Assembly: GCF_002288925.2 (NCBI RefSeq)
Contig: NW_022098062.1
Span: 8,351,242-8,415,241 of the forward strand
Length of the DNA stretch: 64,000 nucleotides
Source of the DNA: Delphinapterus leucas
Lineage: Eukaryota > Chordata > Mammalia > Artiodactyla > Monodontidae
Direction: 5' to 3'
Below, one piece after another: positions 10,430 to 22,278 of this stretch (positions within the stretch are counted from its first letter, which is position 1; each line of letters opens with the position of its first letter). The translations under genes were made by a program, and so were the position numbers. Below the pieces are notes generated by a model. The model was not told where the DNA came from. It saw only the letters and a list, made by a program, of their open reading frames with translations, and searched no databases.

Positions 10430-11010
10430 GGGTTGAGAATGAGACTAGGAAGCTAGGTTAGGACAGGGTTTTGAAGGCGTGGAAGCTACTGAGGTGGATT
10501 TGGGGTGGGATAGAGAGTGAGAAAACCCTAAACATTTTTGAAGAAAGAGGGAGTCTGAATGTAAGCATTGCTACTCATAGGAGAAAGAGTGGAGATTTTG
10601 ATTCGCTGCCTCGCTCTGCAACTTTGGGCAGATTATTTAATCTCTCTGTGCCTCAGTTCTTTCATCTGTAAAATGGGAATGATAAACAGTACTTACCCCA
10701 TGGAGCCGTTGTAAGGATCAAATAAGTAAATGTCTGTGGAGTGCTTAGAATAATGCCTGACACACAGTAACGTCTTCGTAAATGTTGGCTATAACTTTTA
10801 CCCTTCAGGAATTTAATTCTGATAATGGTATATATAGCAGGGGGTGACGTGGGGAGAGATAGAAGGCCCAGATGTTAGCTAGGAGGCAGTTGTAACAGTC
10901 TGGGCAAGAGGGTCTAAAGGCTTCACCTTGACTGGTACCCATGGAATGTAGTGAAACACCAGGAGGGGGAATCAGCGTTACTCTGCTTCTGATTGGCTGT
11001 GGAGGTGCAC
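10430..11010. repeat. Old interspersed repeat split by the MIR
   Basis: Segments at 10450-10500 ('gacagggttttgaaggcgtggaagctactgaggtgg') and 10820-11010 ('gctaggaggcagttgtaacagtctgggcaagagg') match different parts of a common old mammalian repeat of the L2-associated kind. Identification by memory of consensus words, so moderate confidence. Confidence 0.45.
10600..10795 (+). repeat. MIR SINE
   Basis: Very recognisable: 'tttgggcagattatttaatctctctgtgcctcagtt', 'catctgtaaaatgggaatgataa', then 'aatgcctgacacacagtaa' at the 3' end. This is nearly the complete 3' two thirds of MIR. Confidence 0.9.
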
Positions 11011-12345
11011 TCAGGAGCCCCCTGAGGTAACTCGCAGCTGGGAGAATGGCAGTGTCAGTCCTAGACCTCGGCACTGGGAGAAGCTGCAGGTGAGTAGGGG
11101 AAGACGAGAAGGTTGGTTTAAACCCATGTGAAACTAGAGTGAGAAGCAACCCCAGAGCCAAAAGAGGAGCTGGGGTCTGGGGGTCGGTCTAGCCCTGCCC
11201 CTGGCTTGTTACTACATGGCTGCTCTGCTTCTTCGTCCCCCCACCTGGGTCCTGGGAAGCTCTGTCCTCACGCTACCTTTGATTCCTGTGCTCCCGTCTC
11301 CTCTGAGCCCTTCCTGAGTCCCCAACATGCCCTCTGCAGCTGCTTCCCCAAGTGGTCAGGGCACAGGGACCCTGGGTCCCTGTCAGAGCAGATCACATCT
11401 CCTGCTGTTGCTTTGGGAAGCCTGGGTGTGAGGGATGGGTGAGCAGAATGCCCAGGCTGTGCGGATCAGGAGGGAGAGGGAAGGATTTGGGGGATGGTGG
11501 TAAGTAGCAGCAGGAAATAAGTATTCTGCCCTAGGAGGAGAAAATTGGTGAGTGACCAGCTTTGGGGGCTTTCAAGGGCTTCCTACTGCTACAAGAATCC
11601 CTTGATGGGGACCCAGTGCCCTTCTGAATGCCCCACGCCTGTCTGATAGTGTGCACGTGGCATTGGGAGGGGTGTGGGTACCAGCTCACCAGCTGGAAGG
11701 GATGCTGAGGGAGGCTGGAGGGCCTCTGGTGAGTAGGGGGGCTCAGCCTGGACCCCCCATCCCCAGTCCTCCATCCTCCATTCAATCCCATCATGCCTGT
11801 GGGCATCAGGGATTCAGACAAAAGGAGGCTTGCAACGGAAGGGGGAGTCTTATAACGAAATTACCAGGCTGCTGTCAACCAGGCGCCCTGCCCCACAGAA
11901 CAGACACCAGACAGGTTGCAGTGTGTCAGGCCCGGGCCTGCCTGGGCCTGACGGGGGTCCTGTGGGCAGGCAGAGTCAATTACCCAGAAAGGTTCCACTT
12001 AACTTCCCCTGCTGTTTGCAGACCCTGCCCCGGCCTCTGCAGCCTCGCTGGCCTCGGCCAAAGCACCGTCGGCCTGCACTGGAGCCGGCTCCCTGCCAGC
12101 TGTGTCCTCGGACATGTCCAGGGCCACCGGATCCAGGAGTCTAGTGTCCTGCCCTCATTGGCTCCAGGGATGCCTGCTCTGGCTCTTGGCCAGAGGATTT
12201 CCGTTGGTCCCCCTGCAGACCCCACAGGATCCTTAGGTGGGAGGGGCATCAAGGGGCTGTCCTGTCCCTCTTGTGAGGCATCAGCATCCTACATGTCCTC
12301 CTCCTCAGTCACCTATCCCAGTTCAGTGGGTGGTGACAATCTGGG
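11011..12345. other. GC-rich unique sequence with the longest open frame
   Basis: The longest open frame of the window (240 codons, plus strand, 11651-12373) lies here. It has no domain, is rich in Gly, Pro, Ser and Leu, overlaps a 104-codon frame and a 90-codon antisense frame, and its last codons lie inside a MIR. I do not annotate it as a gene. Confidence 0.55.
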
Positions 12346-12349
12346 CTCT

Positions 12350-12550
12350 GCAGTAGGACAGACATGGGTTTGAAGCTGGGATCAGCTACGTACCGCTGTG
12401 GGACCTGGCGCGTTAATTTAACTTCTTTAAACTACAGTTCCACCATCTGTGAAGTGAAAATAATAATAATATATATCTCATAGGATTATTGTGGGGATCA
12501 GAGAAGATGGTGTAAAGTGCCTGAAATGCCTGCCCAGAGTAAATGCTCAC
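12350..12550 (+). repeat. MIR SINE
   Basis: Nearly complete: 'gggctctgcagtaggacagacatgggtttgaa', 'cagttccaccatctgtgaagtgaaaataataata', 'aagtgcctgaaatgcctgcccagagtaaatgctc'. Confidence 0.85.
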
Positions 12551-13084
12551 CAATATTCTTTCCTTCCTCCCCGCGCCCTCACCTCTTTCAGCTCCCCCTC
12601 CTTCCTCTCCTCCTCTTGGCCTCCTCTTCTTCCTACTTATTCATCTAAGATCCTCACTTATCAGGGAGTTTGTTGGTTTGGTTCCTTCTTTCTGCTATAG
12701 AATCCTGGATTGAGAGAAAACCTAGTTTCTAGTCCAGGCTTATCTATCAATTCTCTTCAGACAGAATTGAGTCTACAACACCAAAATATATTATGAAACT
12801 AGAGTATGCTTTCCCCAATGGGTTAATGCCATTTAACCAAGGTCAAGGTCTTTGGGTTAAGTCCTAACCATCCCTGGCTTCTACCCATTGAGCCCCTGAA
12901 GTTTTGTACTTCACGGACATTTCCTCTCTCTGTACCCCCTCGACCAGTCCAGTCATCTTCCACATGTTTGCTGTTGGTCAGAAATGCCCCAAAGATGCAG
13001 TTTAGAGCTCCTGCAGGTATAATGCTGTGATGGGATTTCAGCTTCCAACATGCACCCCATGGATGGAAGGTAGAACACTGTCAT
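12551..13084. other. Unique noncoding sequence
   Basis: Starts with a C/T-rich patch (12560-12640), then ordinary sequence. No gene or clear repeat. Confidence 0.45.
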
Positions 13085-13262
13085 TTGGTCATTAAGTCAT
13101 TCAACAAACACTCACTGAGAGCCTACTATGTGCCTGAGAACTGAGGGTCTAAAGGCAAATAGACAGCCCAGCCCTTCGACAAGTGAGCAGTCTGCTGGGG
13201 AGGTGGATGAGTAAACAGATAATTAGAATCGAATGTACTAGACGCTATGATAGGAGTAGGAT
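13085..13262 (+). repeat. L2-like ancient repeat
   Basis: 'cattcaacaaacactcactgagagcctactatgtgcctg' followed by 'agtctgctggggaggtggatgagtaaacagataatt' gives the order of a widespread old mammalian LINE-related repeat. Confidence 0.65.
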
Positions 13263-13599
13263 AATGTGATGGAGAAAGGGTTGGAGAGGCTTCTTTCTGG
13301 GATGGAATGGGAGCTACATTCTGCAGCTCAAGTATGATTGATGTGGGAACATTGAAACCTGCACCGTCCCTCCAACTCTGAGGAGGAGAGTGATACCTAA
13401 GGATGGAAGCAACCAGCTTCTCAGTGGACTCCAATCCAGCCACCAGCCATCTTCCTCGAGCTGGACTCTTCTGTTGCAATCCGCTCACAAGGCCCTCTGT
13501 CCAAGGGGCCTCGGCTAGAGCATCTCAGGTCTGGGGCAACGTTCCCCATCTATCTCCTCTGCCATGCAGATGAGTGGGGGAGGGGGGTCTGACAGATTC

Positions 13600-13815
13600 T
13601 GTGAGCAGTGACTGCACCCTAGCACTGCCCTAATTGTGCCAGACAGGACTGTTTAAATACCACCAGACAGAATATTACTCAAATTAAAAATGAGGCCTTA
13701 AATGTCATTATTTGTGTCATTATTAATAGCCCCTAATTGTGTTCTCTAATCATCATGAAATTATGTTAGTATTAATATTCACGTCAAAGCTGCCTAGGGA
13801 ATGTGGAAGATTTAA
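13600..13815. promoter_or_regulatory. Candidate conserved noncoding element
   Basis: Repeat-free AT-rich island with two TAATTG cores (13631-13636 and 13734-13739), spaced TCATTATT/TCATTATTAATAG words, and AATCATCATGAAATTATG. It has no low-complexity character. The motif set resembles enhancers of homeobox-driven programmes. Confidence 0.5.
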
Positions 13816-14279
13816 AAAAAAAATTATACCATATGTCAGTTTCCATGAATGTGAAGCAAAGGCTGGTTTTAGTGCTTTAGTTCCAACTGGAGATGAGATG
13901 GTGTTCTCCACGGCTGGGGACCAAGATAGCCTCTGACTGCAAGGGCCTCCTTAATTTCCGCCCTCTGAGTCACTGACTCCTGGACCCCTCCACTCACAGG
14001 CGTGAGTAGGACCTGTCCTCCTGGAATACTCTGTGGGTCTCCTGCCAGCTGCCCTCACTGGTGAGGGGATTGGTGTCTGCTCAGACCAGAAAGTGTTTGG
14101 TGCCCTGGGACATGACACCTTTCCTCTCTGCAGCTTTGAGACCTGCCTGTGTCTAGACACCATAACGAGAAACACGTGGCGAGCCTGCCTGTCCTCACTC
14201 TCCATCTACTCAGAGACGCCACCTCCGTGCATTTGGGATTGTGCCTGAACTGCCCTTCCAGGCTCAGGGAAGTGATGCC
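13816..14279. other. Unique noncoding sequence
   Basis: Only short overlapping open frames (64-84 codons). Nothing recognised. Confidence 0.45.
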
Positions 14280-14306
14280 AAAAAGAAAAGAAAAGAAAAG
14301 AAAAAA
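14280..14306. repeat. (AAAAG)n microsatellite
   Basis: About five tandem AAAAG units followed by a short A run. Confidence 0.95.
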
Positions 14307-15904
14307 GTTGGAGTCTCTCAGAGAAATGTGTTGTATAATGTAACATAGAAAGAACTTTTGGAAAATAGAGATTCAGAATTTAAAAGTACATACAGAGTGT
14401 CCATACAATCTGGAAACAGGTGAATCTGTGTCCTCAAGGATATCTTTATCCTGTAAGGAACAAAATAGAATTATGTGTGTTTCCACATTTTTTTGGACAG
14501 CTCTGGATTTTGCCCCGTGCTAACCTTGCCGGGGGCTTCTTTGGGGGAAACACTGACTCCCGGGATGAGGATGGGCTCCCTTTGGATGCTTTCTTTTCTT
14601 ATCAGAGGCATCGGGAATGAGAGCTTCTGGAGGGGATGAGCTGCATGTGCCTCTCACGTCACATGGGACTCGAGTTCTGCCTCTGCATCAGACTGACACC
14701 AGCCGTAAGAGGTGGGGAGGTAACAAGGCAGGCCATATTGCCAATTAGAGATTCCCTCCCTTTGGGGATGTGTGGGGCGAGTGCCCTGGGACCCCCAGAG
14801 GCATCAGCCTCCTGATGATATCACTCCCTAGCTCCTCTTCATCGTGTCTACAGCATTCCTTTAGGCTGCCTGCTCACCGCCTCAGTCATCCGCTAATGGA
14901 GTCCACGTGACCGCAATGTGTCAGACAAATCTGGGGCAACCGTCTCACTCTTTTCCCGGAGCCCTTGGAATTCTCTGGAACTGAGAATATTCAAATGCCT
15001 TTCTTGGTGAAACAGCAGGCTTCCAACCCGCCCCCCCCCACCCCAAATATTATGACTTGAGTTAAATATAACCCAGAGCATGAAAATAACAGCACAACAT
15101 GGGGATCGCAGAAGCCATGGAGTGAGCAGCTCACACACAGTCACACTGTCTGTCACCCTGGGGGTGGCAGGGCAACTGCAGACCCCGGGGCCACCCAGGC
15201 AGAGAGCCCACAAAACCCCACAGAGGTCTGGTGCCCTCCGGGCCGGTGAGTAGCTAGCTATGTTAGCCTGGGTGGGCCTTCTCTCTGCTGCTTTCTGCAT
15301 AGATTCTCCTTTTTCCTAATCAGATGTGGTGTGACTTAAAGAGTTGGGGAGGATCTATCTTAAGTGATGTGTGGAAAGGGAGACTTTCCTGCTTTTCCAG
15401 ACATGAAGGGAGGATCAAGTTAGGAGGCGGACGCTCAGGCGGCGGCAGGTCCGGCTGGCATGCTGATGTGGATTTCCAAACCCAGAGGACACACGCGTGC
15501 CCCTTGTCACTGGACCGCCTTTTAAGATAATCTAGAAGGAGAAGCTTGATCTGCGGAGGGGAGGGTGGGCGGATGCATGTTTAGGGCCATGAGTCAGGTT
15601 CTCCAGCCTCCTTCGTGACCTCATGCATAAGCTTCCGGTAAAAACTCAGTGGGTAATAGATAAGCAAAAGGTCTTCTGAAAGTCAGACTCTCTGAATTCC
15701 AAACCCAATGATTACTATAATTGTTGGCCTAGGGCTGGATTTGAACCAGTGAACCTACAATAGAATAGTTAAATAGGCCTCCTCTCAGAGCCCTTCTGCC
15801 ACTGAGTTACCCAGCAACAGTCACGTGGCTGCTTCTCTCTTTGCTTTGGGCCAAATAGCAAATAGCTCAGGCCAGTCCCAAAGAGCAGATACATCGGTGT
15901 CTTC
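14307..15904. other. Unique noncoding sequence
   Basis: No repeat or gene recognised. Contains a C10 run at about 15033-15042 and a CpG-containing patch at 15425-15460. The block 14870-14950 has CGCTAATGG and CACGTGA words but is not distinctive. A 135-codon minus-strand frame (14893-15300) has no known relative. Confidence 0.45.
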
Positions 15905-16115
15905 TTTGTATTACGAATACTTTATACACATAGGAGGATTTACAGCGTTTGTAACATGCCTTCTTTGATCCCCATAAGGTAAGTAGTGCAGATATAATTA
16001 TCACCCACTTTAGAGATGAGAAAATTGAGCCTGAGTACAGGTATTGGCCAACAGCTACGTCGCTTACACGTACCACAGTGGAGTTGACCCCAAGTCTTCT
16101 GATTGCTGGGGCTAC
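15905..16115 (-). repeat. MIR SINE, minus strand
   Basis: 'ccccataaggtaagtagtgcagatataattatcacccactttagagatgagaaaattgagcctgag' landmarks in reversed MIR order, ending with 'acagctacgtcgc' near the tRNA-related part. Confidence 0.85.
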
Positions 16116-16829
16116 ATTTTGAATAGGCCCCTCCCATATGGTACACGGCTCTTTGCCCTTCCACGCTCCCCTCTGCCCCCCCACAGAGGCAGCTTGGGAA
16201 TTCTGAGAAAAGTCAAGGGGCTAGCTAGACCATGAATTCTATGAAGACAGTGGCAACAATACTGTTAAGGTCTCTGCCCTTTCCCAAATCTTTTCTTTCT
16301 TTCAGTCAGATCTCAGGTGTGCATGAGATGCAGTCCAGAGGGATGCATGGGAAGGTGAGAAAGGAAGGCAGTGAGAAAGATTTTACCCTCTCAGGGTCTT
16401 TGCTTTTGTTCTCCGTGGCCCTTCCTCGAAGGTGAGTCAGCAGAAAGAGCTCTCAATCCTCCCAAATCCAGAAACAAAACCACAAAGCGCCTCCTTCTTA
16501 TCATTCTCCCACCCCCTCCCCAAGTCAGCAAATCCTGAGAGGCCTTCTTTGAGAGAGAGCTTGGGTTGAGGAAGAGGGTTCCAGCTTCACTCGGTGCTTC
16601 ATGTGAGGGTCTTAAGGAGAGACAAGAGCCTACCCTGGACTCCCACCTGAGCTGCCTTCCTGCCTCCTGCTTGAGGAAAATAGACATAAAGCCTTGTTGG
16701 TGGGACCTTCAGTTTTGTCCCCTCTTTCATCTTGAGAGCCACTGTCCAGCTTTCCACTTCTGTGCCCCCTTAGCCTTCCTCCACCCCCATCTTCCGCTCT
16801 ACAAAGCCCCTGCTAGAAGTTGACAAAGC
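16116..16829. other. Unique noncoding sequence
   Basis: No gene or repeat recognised. Open frames are below 100 codons. Confidence 0.45.
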
Positions 16830-17000
16830 TGACTGGCTGCATAATGCGCTACAGGTGTTGTTGCTAGGCAACCACCCTACTCTGCGGCTCAGGCTCTGTC
16901 AGCCCAGCTCAAACCCCTGGTAGCACTTAACCCCATAACTTCTTACCGCAAACGCTAATTACCCAGGCTCACTGAACAGCACATTTATACCCCATGATCA
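16830..17000. promoter_or_regulatory. Candidate regulatory element with an RFX X-box
   Basis: GTTGCTAGGCAAC at 16860-16872 is an inverted-repeat X-box, two GTTGC half-sites with a short spacer, the site of RFX-family factors that control ciliary and MHC class II genes. It stands in repeat-free sequence that also has CGCTAATTACCC (16949-16960). Function is inferred from motif match only. Confidence 0.55.
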
Positions 17001-17294
17001 AGGAGCGGAAGGACTGATTCTCAGCACCTTCAGACCTTCCACCAACACTGCTCGCCATTGAGCCCTGCGTCAGGCTGCCCTGAGCATGATGTGGAGACCT
17101 TTTGTCTATAAGTGTCTGTTCCTCCTTTCCGGCAGCATCTGGAGGATACTGACTTTAATGTTGACCATCTCTCGCCACTGGACGGGATTCTCCTTGAGTC
17201 AACCAAACGCCTCGACTGCTTTCTGGTCTCCAGGAAAGAGGTGGCAGGCTTTTTCTGCATTTTAAACTACGTTCAGATTCACACTTTTGACCCC

Positions 17295-17358
17295 AGATCT
17301 CACAGTTATGAACGAGATCTCACAGTTATGAACGAGATCTCACAGTTATGAACGAGAT
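17295..17358. repeat. 20-bp tandem repeat, 3.2 identical copies
   Basis: Units start at 17295, 17315 and 17335 (each AGATCTCACAGTTATGAACG) with a partial fourth copy (AGAT). The copies are identical, so the expansion is recent or homogenised. Confidence 0.97.
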
Positions 17359-17450
17359 TCATTCTTCGATGTCTGTACTCAGTTGAGCTGAGGATGATCA
17401 CCAATTGTGCCAATTCTCCCACCACTTGAATGTTCTTATACATTCCTGTT

Positions 17451-17681
17451 TGTTTGTTTTTCTGTTGTTTTGGTTTTGTTTTGTTTTTTGTGGTATGTGG
17501 GCCTCTCACTGTTGTGGCCACTCCCGTGGCGGAGCATAGGCTCTGGAACCACAGGCTCAGCGGCCATGGCTCACGGGCCCAGCCGCTCCGCGGCATGTGG
17601 GATCTTCCCGGACCGGGGCACGAACCCGTGTCCCCTGGATCGGCAGGCAGACTCTCAGCCACTGCGCCACCAGGAAAGCCC
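17451..17681 (-). mobile_element. CHR SINE, short form
   Basis: Minus-strand copy with a (TTTTG)n-like tail at 17451-17490 and the head at 17681. A 12-bp target-site duplication, TACATTCCTGTT, lies at 17439-17450 and 17682-17693. It carries several private changes, for instance GTGGCCACTCCCGTGG near 17515. Confidence 0.96.
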
Positions 17682-17693
17682 TACATTCCTGTT

Positions 17694-18300
17694 CTTGATC
17701 TTTGCTTCCCAAATGGAATAAATCACAGTCCTTTGGCTTAACCAGGAGTTACAGGAAGCTTTAAACATGCATAGATAAATGCTTATATTAGCACATAGAT
17801 CAAACTCTAGTAGAATTGATCTGTTCCTGAGTTGGCCTTTCCCATTCAGACTGTGATCACACTGCTCAACTCATGCCAGGTCCTCAACGACAGTTGGTGA
17901 AGGCATGAGCACAGCCATGTTTTTACTTCTCTTTTCTAAACCACAGAGTAGGGTTGACAGTGATGAGAGAGACCATTAAATGCCAAAGCAAATTCCCCCT
18001 TCCCTCCTTCTTACTTTTCTCTCATGAGTCTAAACTCTGCCTCTAAACCAGATTATAGGAGATTCCCACACGGTGCAGAATCTCCTTTCTGCTGGCTAGG
18101 TGCCTGATTGTGAGGGGCAGGTCTAGACTTGCTGGGCCATGACAGTGGAGATTCTCACCCATTCCCAGCTTCTCCCAAGTGGGCTGGGCACCTCTGCACA
18201 ACGCCAGAACACTGGGAGGGGTCTCAAGGGGTCACTCCTGCTTTCTGTTCTAGCTGGAGAAAGTGCTTAACCCTCCCCCTCCTGGCCATTATCTAATTAT
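17694..18300. other. Unique noncoding sequence
   Basis: Nothing recognised apart from ordinary mixed sequence. Confidence 0.45.
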
Positions 18301-18720
18301 TCAGGAGTGCAGGAACAGAGAGAACTTACTTCCATTGAGCATTTATGTTCATTGTTTATTTAGGAGCAAGTATTTCAACCCCAGAGCCCCACTGCAGAGT
18401 AAGTATCCTGCTCCCCGTGGATGGAATGTGTCAGGCGCAGGACCAGTGCTTATGTGCACATTCTCATCTAACCTTCATCATAGCTCCAGCATATGGACAG
18501 AACTATTTCTACGCTATGTGTGAAAAACTAGGTTCAGAGAGGTGGAATAACTTTCTCAAGTTTGCACAATTAGTAAGTGACCCAGCTGGTATTCTAAGCT
18601 ACGCTGTGTCCTGGGAGATCTGACAACCACAGCTCCAAGAGGTTAGGTAGGTGACTTGCCTGAGATCCCACTGCCAGTTAGTCGTGGGATTGGAATTCTC
18701 ATTGATCTGACTCTAAAGTC
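18300..18720 (-). repeat. MIR SINE remnants, minus strand
   Basis: Two overlapping reversed MIR segments: one at 18330-18600 with 'aaaaactaggttcagagaggtggaataactttctcaag', and a further piece at 18640-18700 with 'gacttgcctgagatcccactgccagttagtcgtgggattgga'. Confidence 0.7.
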
Positions 18721-18910
18721 CTTTGCATGTTTTTAGAGTTATTCCTCCAGTTTCTGTGTTGATGGTGCCTCCATAGTGGTGAGAAATTCCTGTGTCCGGC
18801 ACGGAGCAGTAGATTCTAGGGAACAGCAAAGATGGCATCCTGAACAGGCTGTATCCGGAAGTGAGGGTCCCTGTGTATCTGTTTTCCATTTCTTTGAGAG
18901 GACAACACTG

Positions 18911-18956
18911 GAGAGAGAGAGAGAGGGAGACAAAGAGAGAGAAAGACATACACACA

Positions 18957-18988
<32 letters not shown>
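18911..18988. repeat. Compound (GA)n-(CA)n microsatellite
   Basis: GA-rich tract at 18911-18945 followed by about 20 CA units at 18949-18988. Frames giving runs of Thr-His or Cys-Val dipeptides are translations of this repeat, not genes. Confidence 0.98.
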
Positions 18989-18989
<1 letters not shown>

Positions 18990-19289
18990 ACAAACCTCTT
19001 GTTCCTACAACCCTACGGCCCTCAGCTTCCCTCCCTCATCTTGAGGCAGTGATGCCTTGGCTTCAGGTTAAGCCACTTGTTGCCAGCTGGTGGCATTAAG
19101 AGTTGGGAGTGCCAGTTCGGTCACAGGTGACAGGATTGGGAACATCACCATGGCCCTGGCTCCTTCCCAGTAGAACCAGTGGGGTCTGGGAAAACTACCC
19201 AGTTGGGGAATTAAACGGGGGCGAAAAGAGACGGTAGATGATGGGTCCTAGTGGGGAGGGGAGGGTGAAGTGCTCGCCCCATGAGTTTA

Positions 19290-19590
19290 ACACTTTCATG
19301 CAAGCGGTTTCTCCATAAAGTATTAATAACGTTCCTATAATTGATACTTCAGGGCAATAACCTCTGACAAAATGGCCCTGATTAGCAGATAATTGAGTGT
19401 GTGTTGGATCGTGTCCTGAGAGAGCTGAACGCTGCCACGCAAGGCCCATTAGCCCATCATAATGACCCCTTTTGTCAGGTATTAGTGTCATTAAGAGCCT
19501 GCTCTCTGAAATCAGTCCCTTCATTTAACTCTTTTCCCTAATTATATGGATCATTTTACAAATCAAAGCAAATGTTTGCATACAGCCCCA
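19290..19590. promoter_or_regulatory. Strong candidate conserved noncoding element
   Basis: About 300 bp free of repeats, with TAATTG (19338-19343), GATAATTGAG (19388-19397), several ATTAG/CATAATG cores, TAATTA (19539-19544), a TCF/LEF-like ATCAAAG (19562-19568) and a FOX-like TGTTTGC (19573-19579). This is one of the most enhancer-like stretches. Conservation not tested. Confidence 0.55.
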
Positions 19591-20252
19591 TCCCGAGATG
19601 GAGTGAGGAGCAGGCCGGAGATTTCTGAGTGGAGAGTCCTTGGTAAGGAGGGTACTTGTGGTCACTGGGAGATTTCCGGAGGAGATGGGCCCCTTGGAAA
19701 GCATTGCACGATGACACGATGCGCCCTGCCGGCCAAGGTGCCTGCAAGGGGGAACTTCCAGATGGGGGTGCCTTGCCACGAGACCTTGCAGGCCACGCAT
19801 AGGTCACCACCTGTGCCCCTGAATCCATCTCGGCAAAAACATCTGGCCTCCTGGCCTCAGAGAAGCTGAATCCATACAGAGGGTGCCAGGATGGAATAGG
19901 TCGGCACCTGAGCGCAGTCATAGGGCCTCCAGAAGACACAGAACACCTGAGCTAAACATCTGGATTTTGCCCAGAGCTGACTCACATTTCTGTCAGGAAG
20001 CAGGAGCCTGCGGGAGTGGCTGGAGAGGCTAAGTAGGGCCCAAATCATCCAGATCTGGGAAAATGTGACCACGGTGCCCTTGCATCCGTACTTAGAGCTG
20101 GGGGCTAGGTAAGCACCCAGTGCTTCTGGGACGCCTGGGGACTTGGAACCTCATCAGCCCCTAGGCCACACACACAGAAGCTGACACAACAGGAAGCTCA
20201 AGGGGCAGAAGGCTGCTTCTGACCTGTTCCTCCAAGCACCTTCTCACTCATT
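19591..20252. other. Unique noncoding sequence
   Basis: A 127-codon minus-strand frame (19556-19939) and a 107-codon plus frame overlap completely and neither has a known relative. No repeat seen. Confidence 0.45.
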
Positions 20253-20269
20253 AAAAAGTAGAGACAGTT

Positions 20270-20738
20270 ATTTGTAGTGAGGTGGATGGATCTAGAGTCT
20301 GTCATACAGAGTGAAGTAAGTCAGAAAGAGAAAAGCAAATGCCGTATGCTAACACATATACATGGAATCTAAAAAACAAAAATGGTTCTGATGAACCTAG
20401 GGGCAGGACAGGAATAAAGACACAGATGTAGAGAATGGACTTGAAGACACGGGGAGCGGGAAGGGTAAGCTGGGATGAAGTGAGACAGTGGCATGGACAT
20501 ATATACACTACCAAATGTAACATAAGTAGCTAGTGGGAAGCAGCCGCATGGCACAGGGAGATCAGCTCGGTGCTTTGTGTCCACCTAGAGGAGTGGGATA
20601 GGGAGGGTGGGAGGGAGATGCAAGAGGGAGGAGATATGGGGATGTATGTATATGTATAGCTGATTCACTTTGTTATACAGCAGAAACTAACACACCATTG
20701 TAAAGCAATTATACTCCAATAAAGATGTTTAAAAAAAA
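20270..20738 (+). mobile_element. L1 LINE, 5'-truncated 3' end
   Basis: A 469-bp 3' fragment: last codons of ORF2 and the 3' untranslated region ('ggacacaaagcac'-type words in sense, AATAAAG poly-A signal at about 20719, A tail). A 17-bp target-site duplication AAAAAGTAGAGACAGTT flanks it at 20253-20269 and 20739-20755, so the 5' truncation happened on insertion. Cetartiodactyl-type L1 3' end. Confidence 0.96.
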
Positions 20739-20755
20739 AAAAAGTAGAGACAGTT

Positions 20756-21695
20756 TCCCATTTATTCGAACCCACTCACAGCCTGACACCTTTTCCACCC
20801 TCCCAGCTCTGTACAAAGCTTTTTAACCCAGGGCAGGTTCAGTGTGGGTGAATCACACTGTCTCTAGAATGAATTGCTTAGAGATGAGGGACCGATAGCT
20901 TGTTGGCAGCTAAGAAGGGCATATTTTTATAGATACGATACCAAAGATGAAGGTGAAAAGATATCATCTATTACAGGAAAGGCACAGAGGTTGCTGAGCT
21001 GGGAGGGATAGTTTATTTACTTGGCAAAGTGATGGGTGAATTTCCCAAGAAGAGTTAGGACCTGCTCTGGGTCCTGGGGTGGAGTGTCTGGACAGTATCT
21101 CCTACCCCTGCCCTGTTTCTGCAAAGTGAAGGCTCCTTGACTTTGCTTTCCCTTGTTTTAATCACGGAGGAGCTTGTGCTCCCATGATTTGCGTTAGGCC
21201 TGGTGAATTTCCCAGCATTGGCCTTGGGTGGAGACCTGCCAGCTGTGCAGAGAAACTGCCAGGGTTTCTGCTGAGGAAGCAGAATTTTGGTGGTAGAGTG
21301 TGACATTCTCTTCTCAAAAATAATACCTTTCATTTAAGGTAGGAGAGGAGGTTTGACTTACCATGAAAATATGCTTTTCAGCCCTGTTCTGCTTGGGACA
21401 GACTTTTTCTGCAGGGCCTAGTTGCTGAAGCAGGGAAGGGAAGCCCCAAAGCTGCAGGTGGGAGTGGTGGTCTCAGGGACGCTACGCTCCAGAGGATTCC
21501 TCTGAGAGTGGGGCCAGACACGCGGGAATCCTACTTTCCGGCTGCAGCTCCCTCGGTGGTCCAATTCTGCTCAAACCCCAAGGAATGCTGCTCCCATGGA
21601 ACAAAGCATGCACCTCACCAACTGGAATACGAATAAAGTGTTATTATGTATGTTTAGACACATAAATTAACAAGGATTTTATGTTATGGTAATTT
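20756..21695. other. Unique noncoding sequence
   Basis: Nothing recognised. AT-rich at 21640-21695 with TAATTTCT and ATAAATTAACAAGG words. Confidence 0.45.
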
Positions 21696-21699
21696 CTAA

Positions 21700-22232
21700 A
21701 CAGTCAATAGACATTTCTTAAACGTTGTATTGCTGAGGCCCTGAAGTGGACGCTGGCTATATGAACAGGGCATGGAATCTACTCGCAAGCAGCTCAGACT
21801 CCTGCATGTGCGGTTGCGGTGGAGTGGGGCGTACCCAGACACTTAAATCAATCTAGTGTACTGATGCTGTAATAGAAACGTGGGCTGGGCGTTATAGGAA
21901 TGCACAGGGGAAATAACTACCTACCTCTTGCTGGGAGACATGGAGAAGGCTTTCCCGAAGACAATACTTCAGCTGAGGTTTGAGCGTTTGCTAGATAAAG
22001 GAATGAAATTAAGTGCCATCATAACAAAGAACGGCTACAATTTATTAGGGATTTTGGTATAATAATCATAATACCCAATCTTATAGAGCAATTACTATAT
22101 GCCAAAACACTTTGCGTGATTTAGCTCATTTGATCCTCACAGCAACCCTGTAAGATAAGTAGTATTATTACCCCCTCTTTACAATTAAGGAAACAGAGGT
22201 TTCAAGGGAATTTACAGATATTATATACTCTG
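21700..22232. repeat. L2-like repeat followed by a reversed MIR
   Basis: 21700-21990 has 'gagaaggctttcccgaag...caatacttcagctgaggtttgagcg' in the order of an old LINE-related repeat. 22010-22232 is a reversed MIR with 'gatcctcacagcaaccctgtaagataagtagtattatta' and 'acaattaaggaaacagaggtttcaag'. Confidence 0.7.
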
Positions 22233-22278
22233 TTGGGGTCACATAAATCTTAAGTGATTTAAGAAATCACTCCTGCTG

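Noticed and set aside
11651..12373. 240-codon open frame, the longest in the window
   Set aside because: Low-complexity Gly/Pro/Ser/Leu composition, no domain, its end lies in a MIR, and other frames overlap it on both strands.
19080..19100. CTCF-like CCAGCTGGTGGCA
   Set aside because: One mismatch at an important position and no other support. Weaker than the 27.7-kb site.
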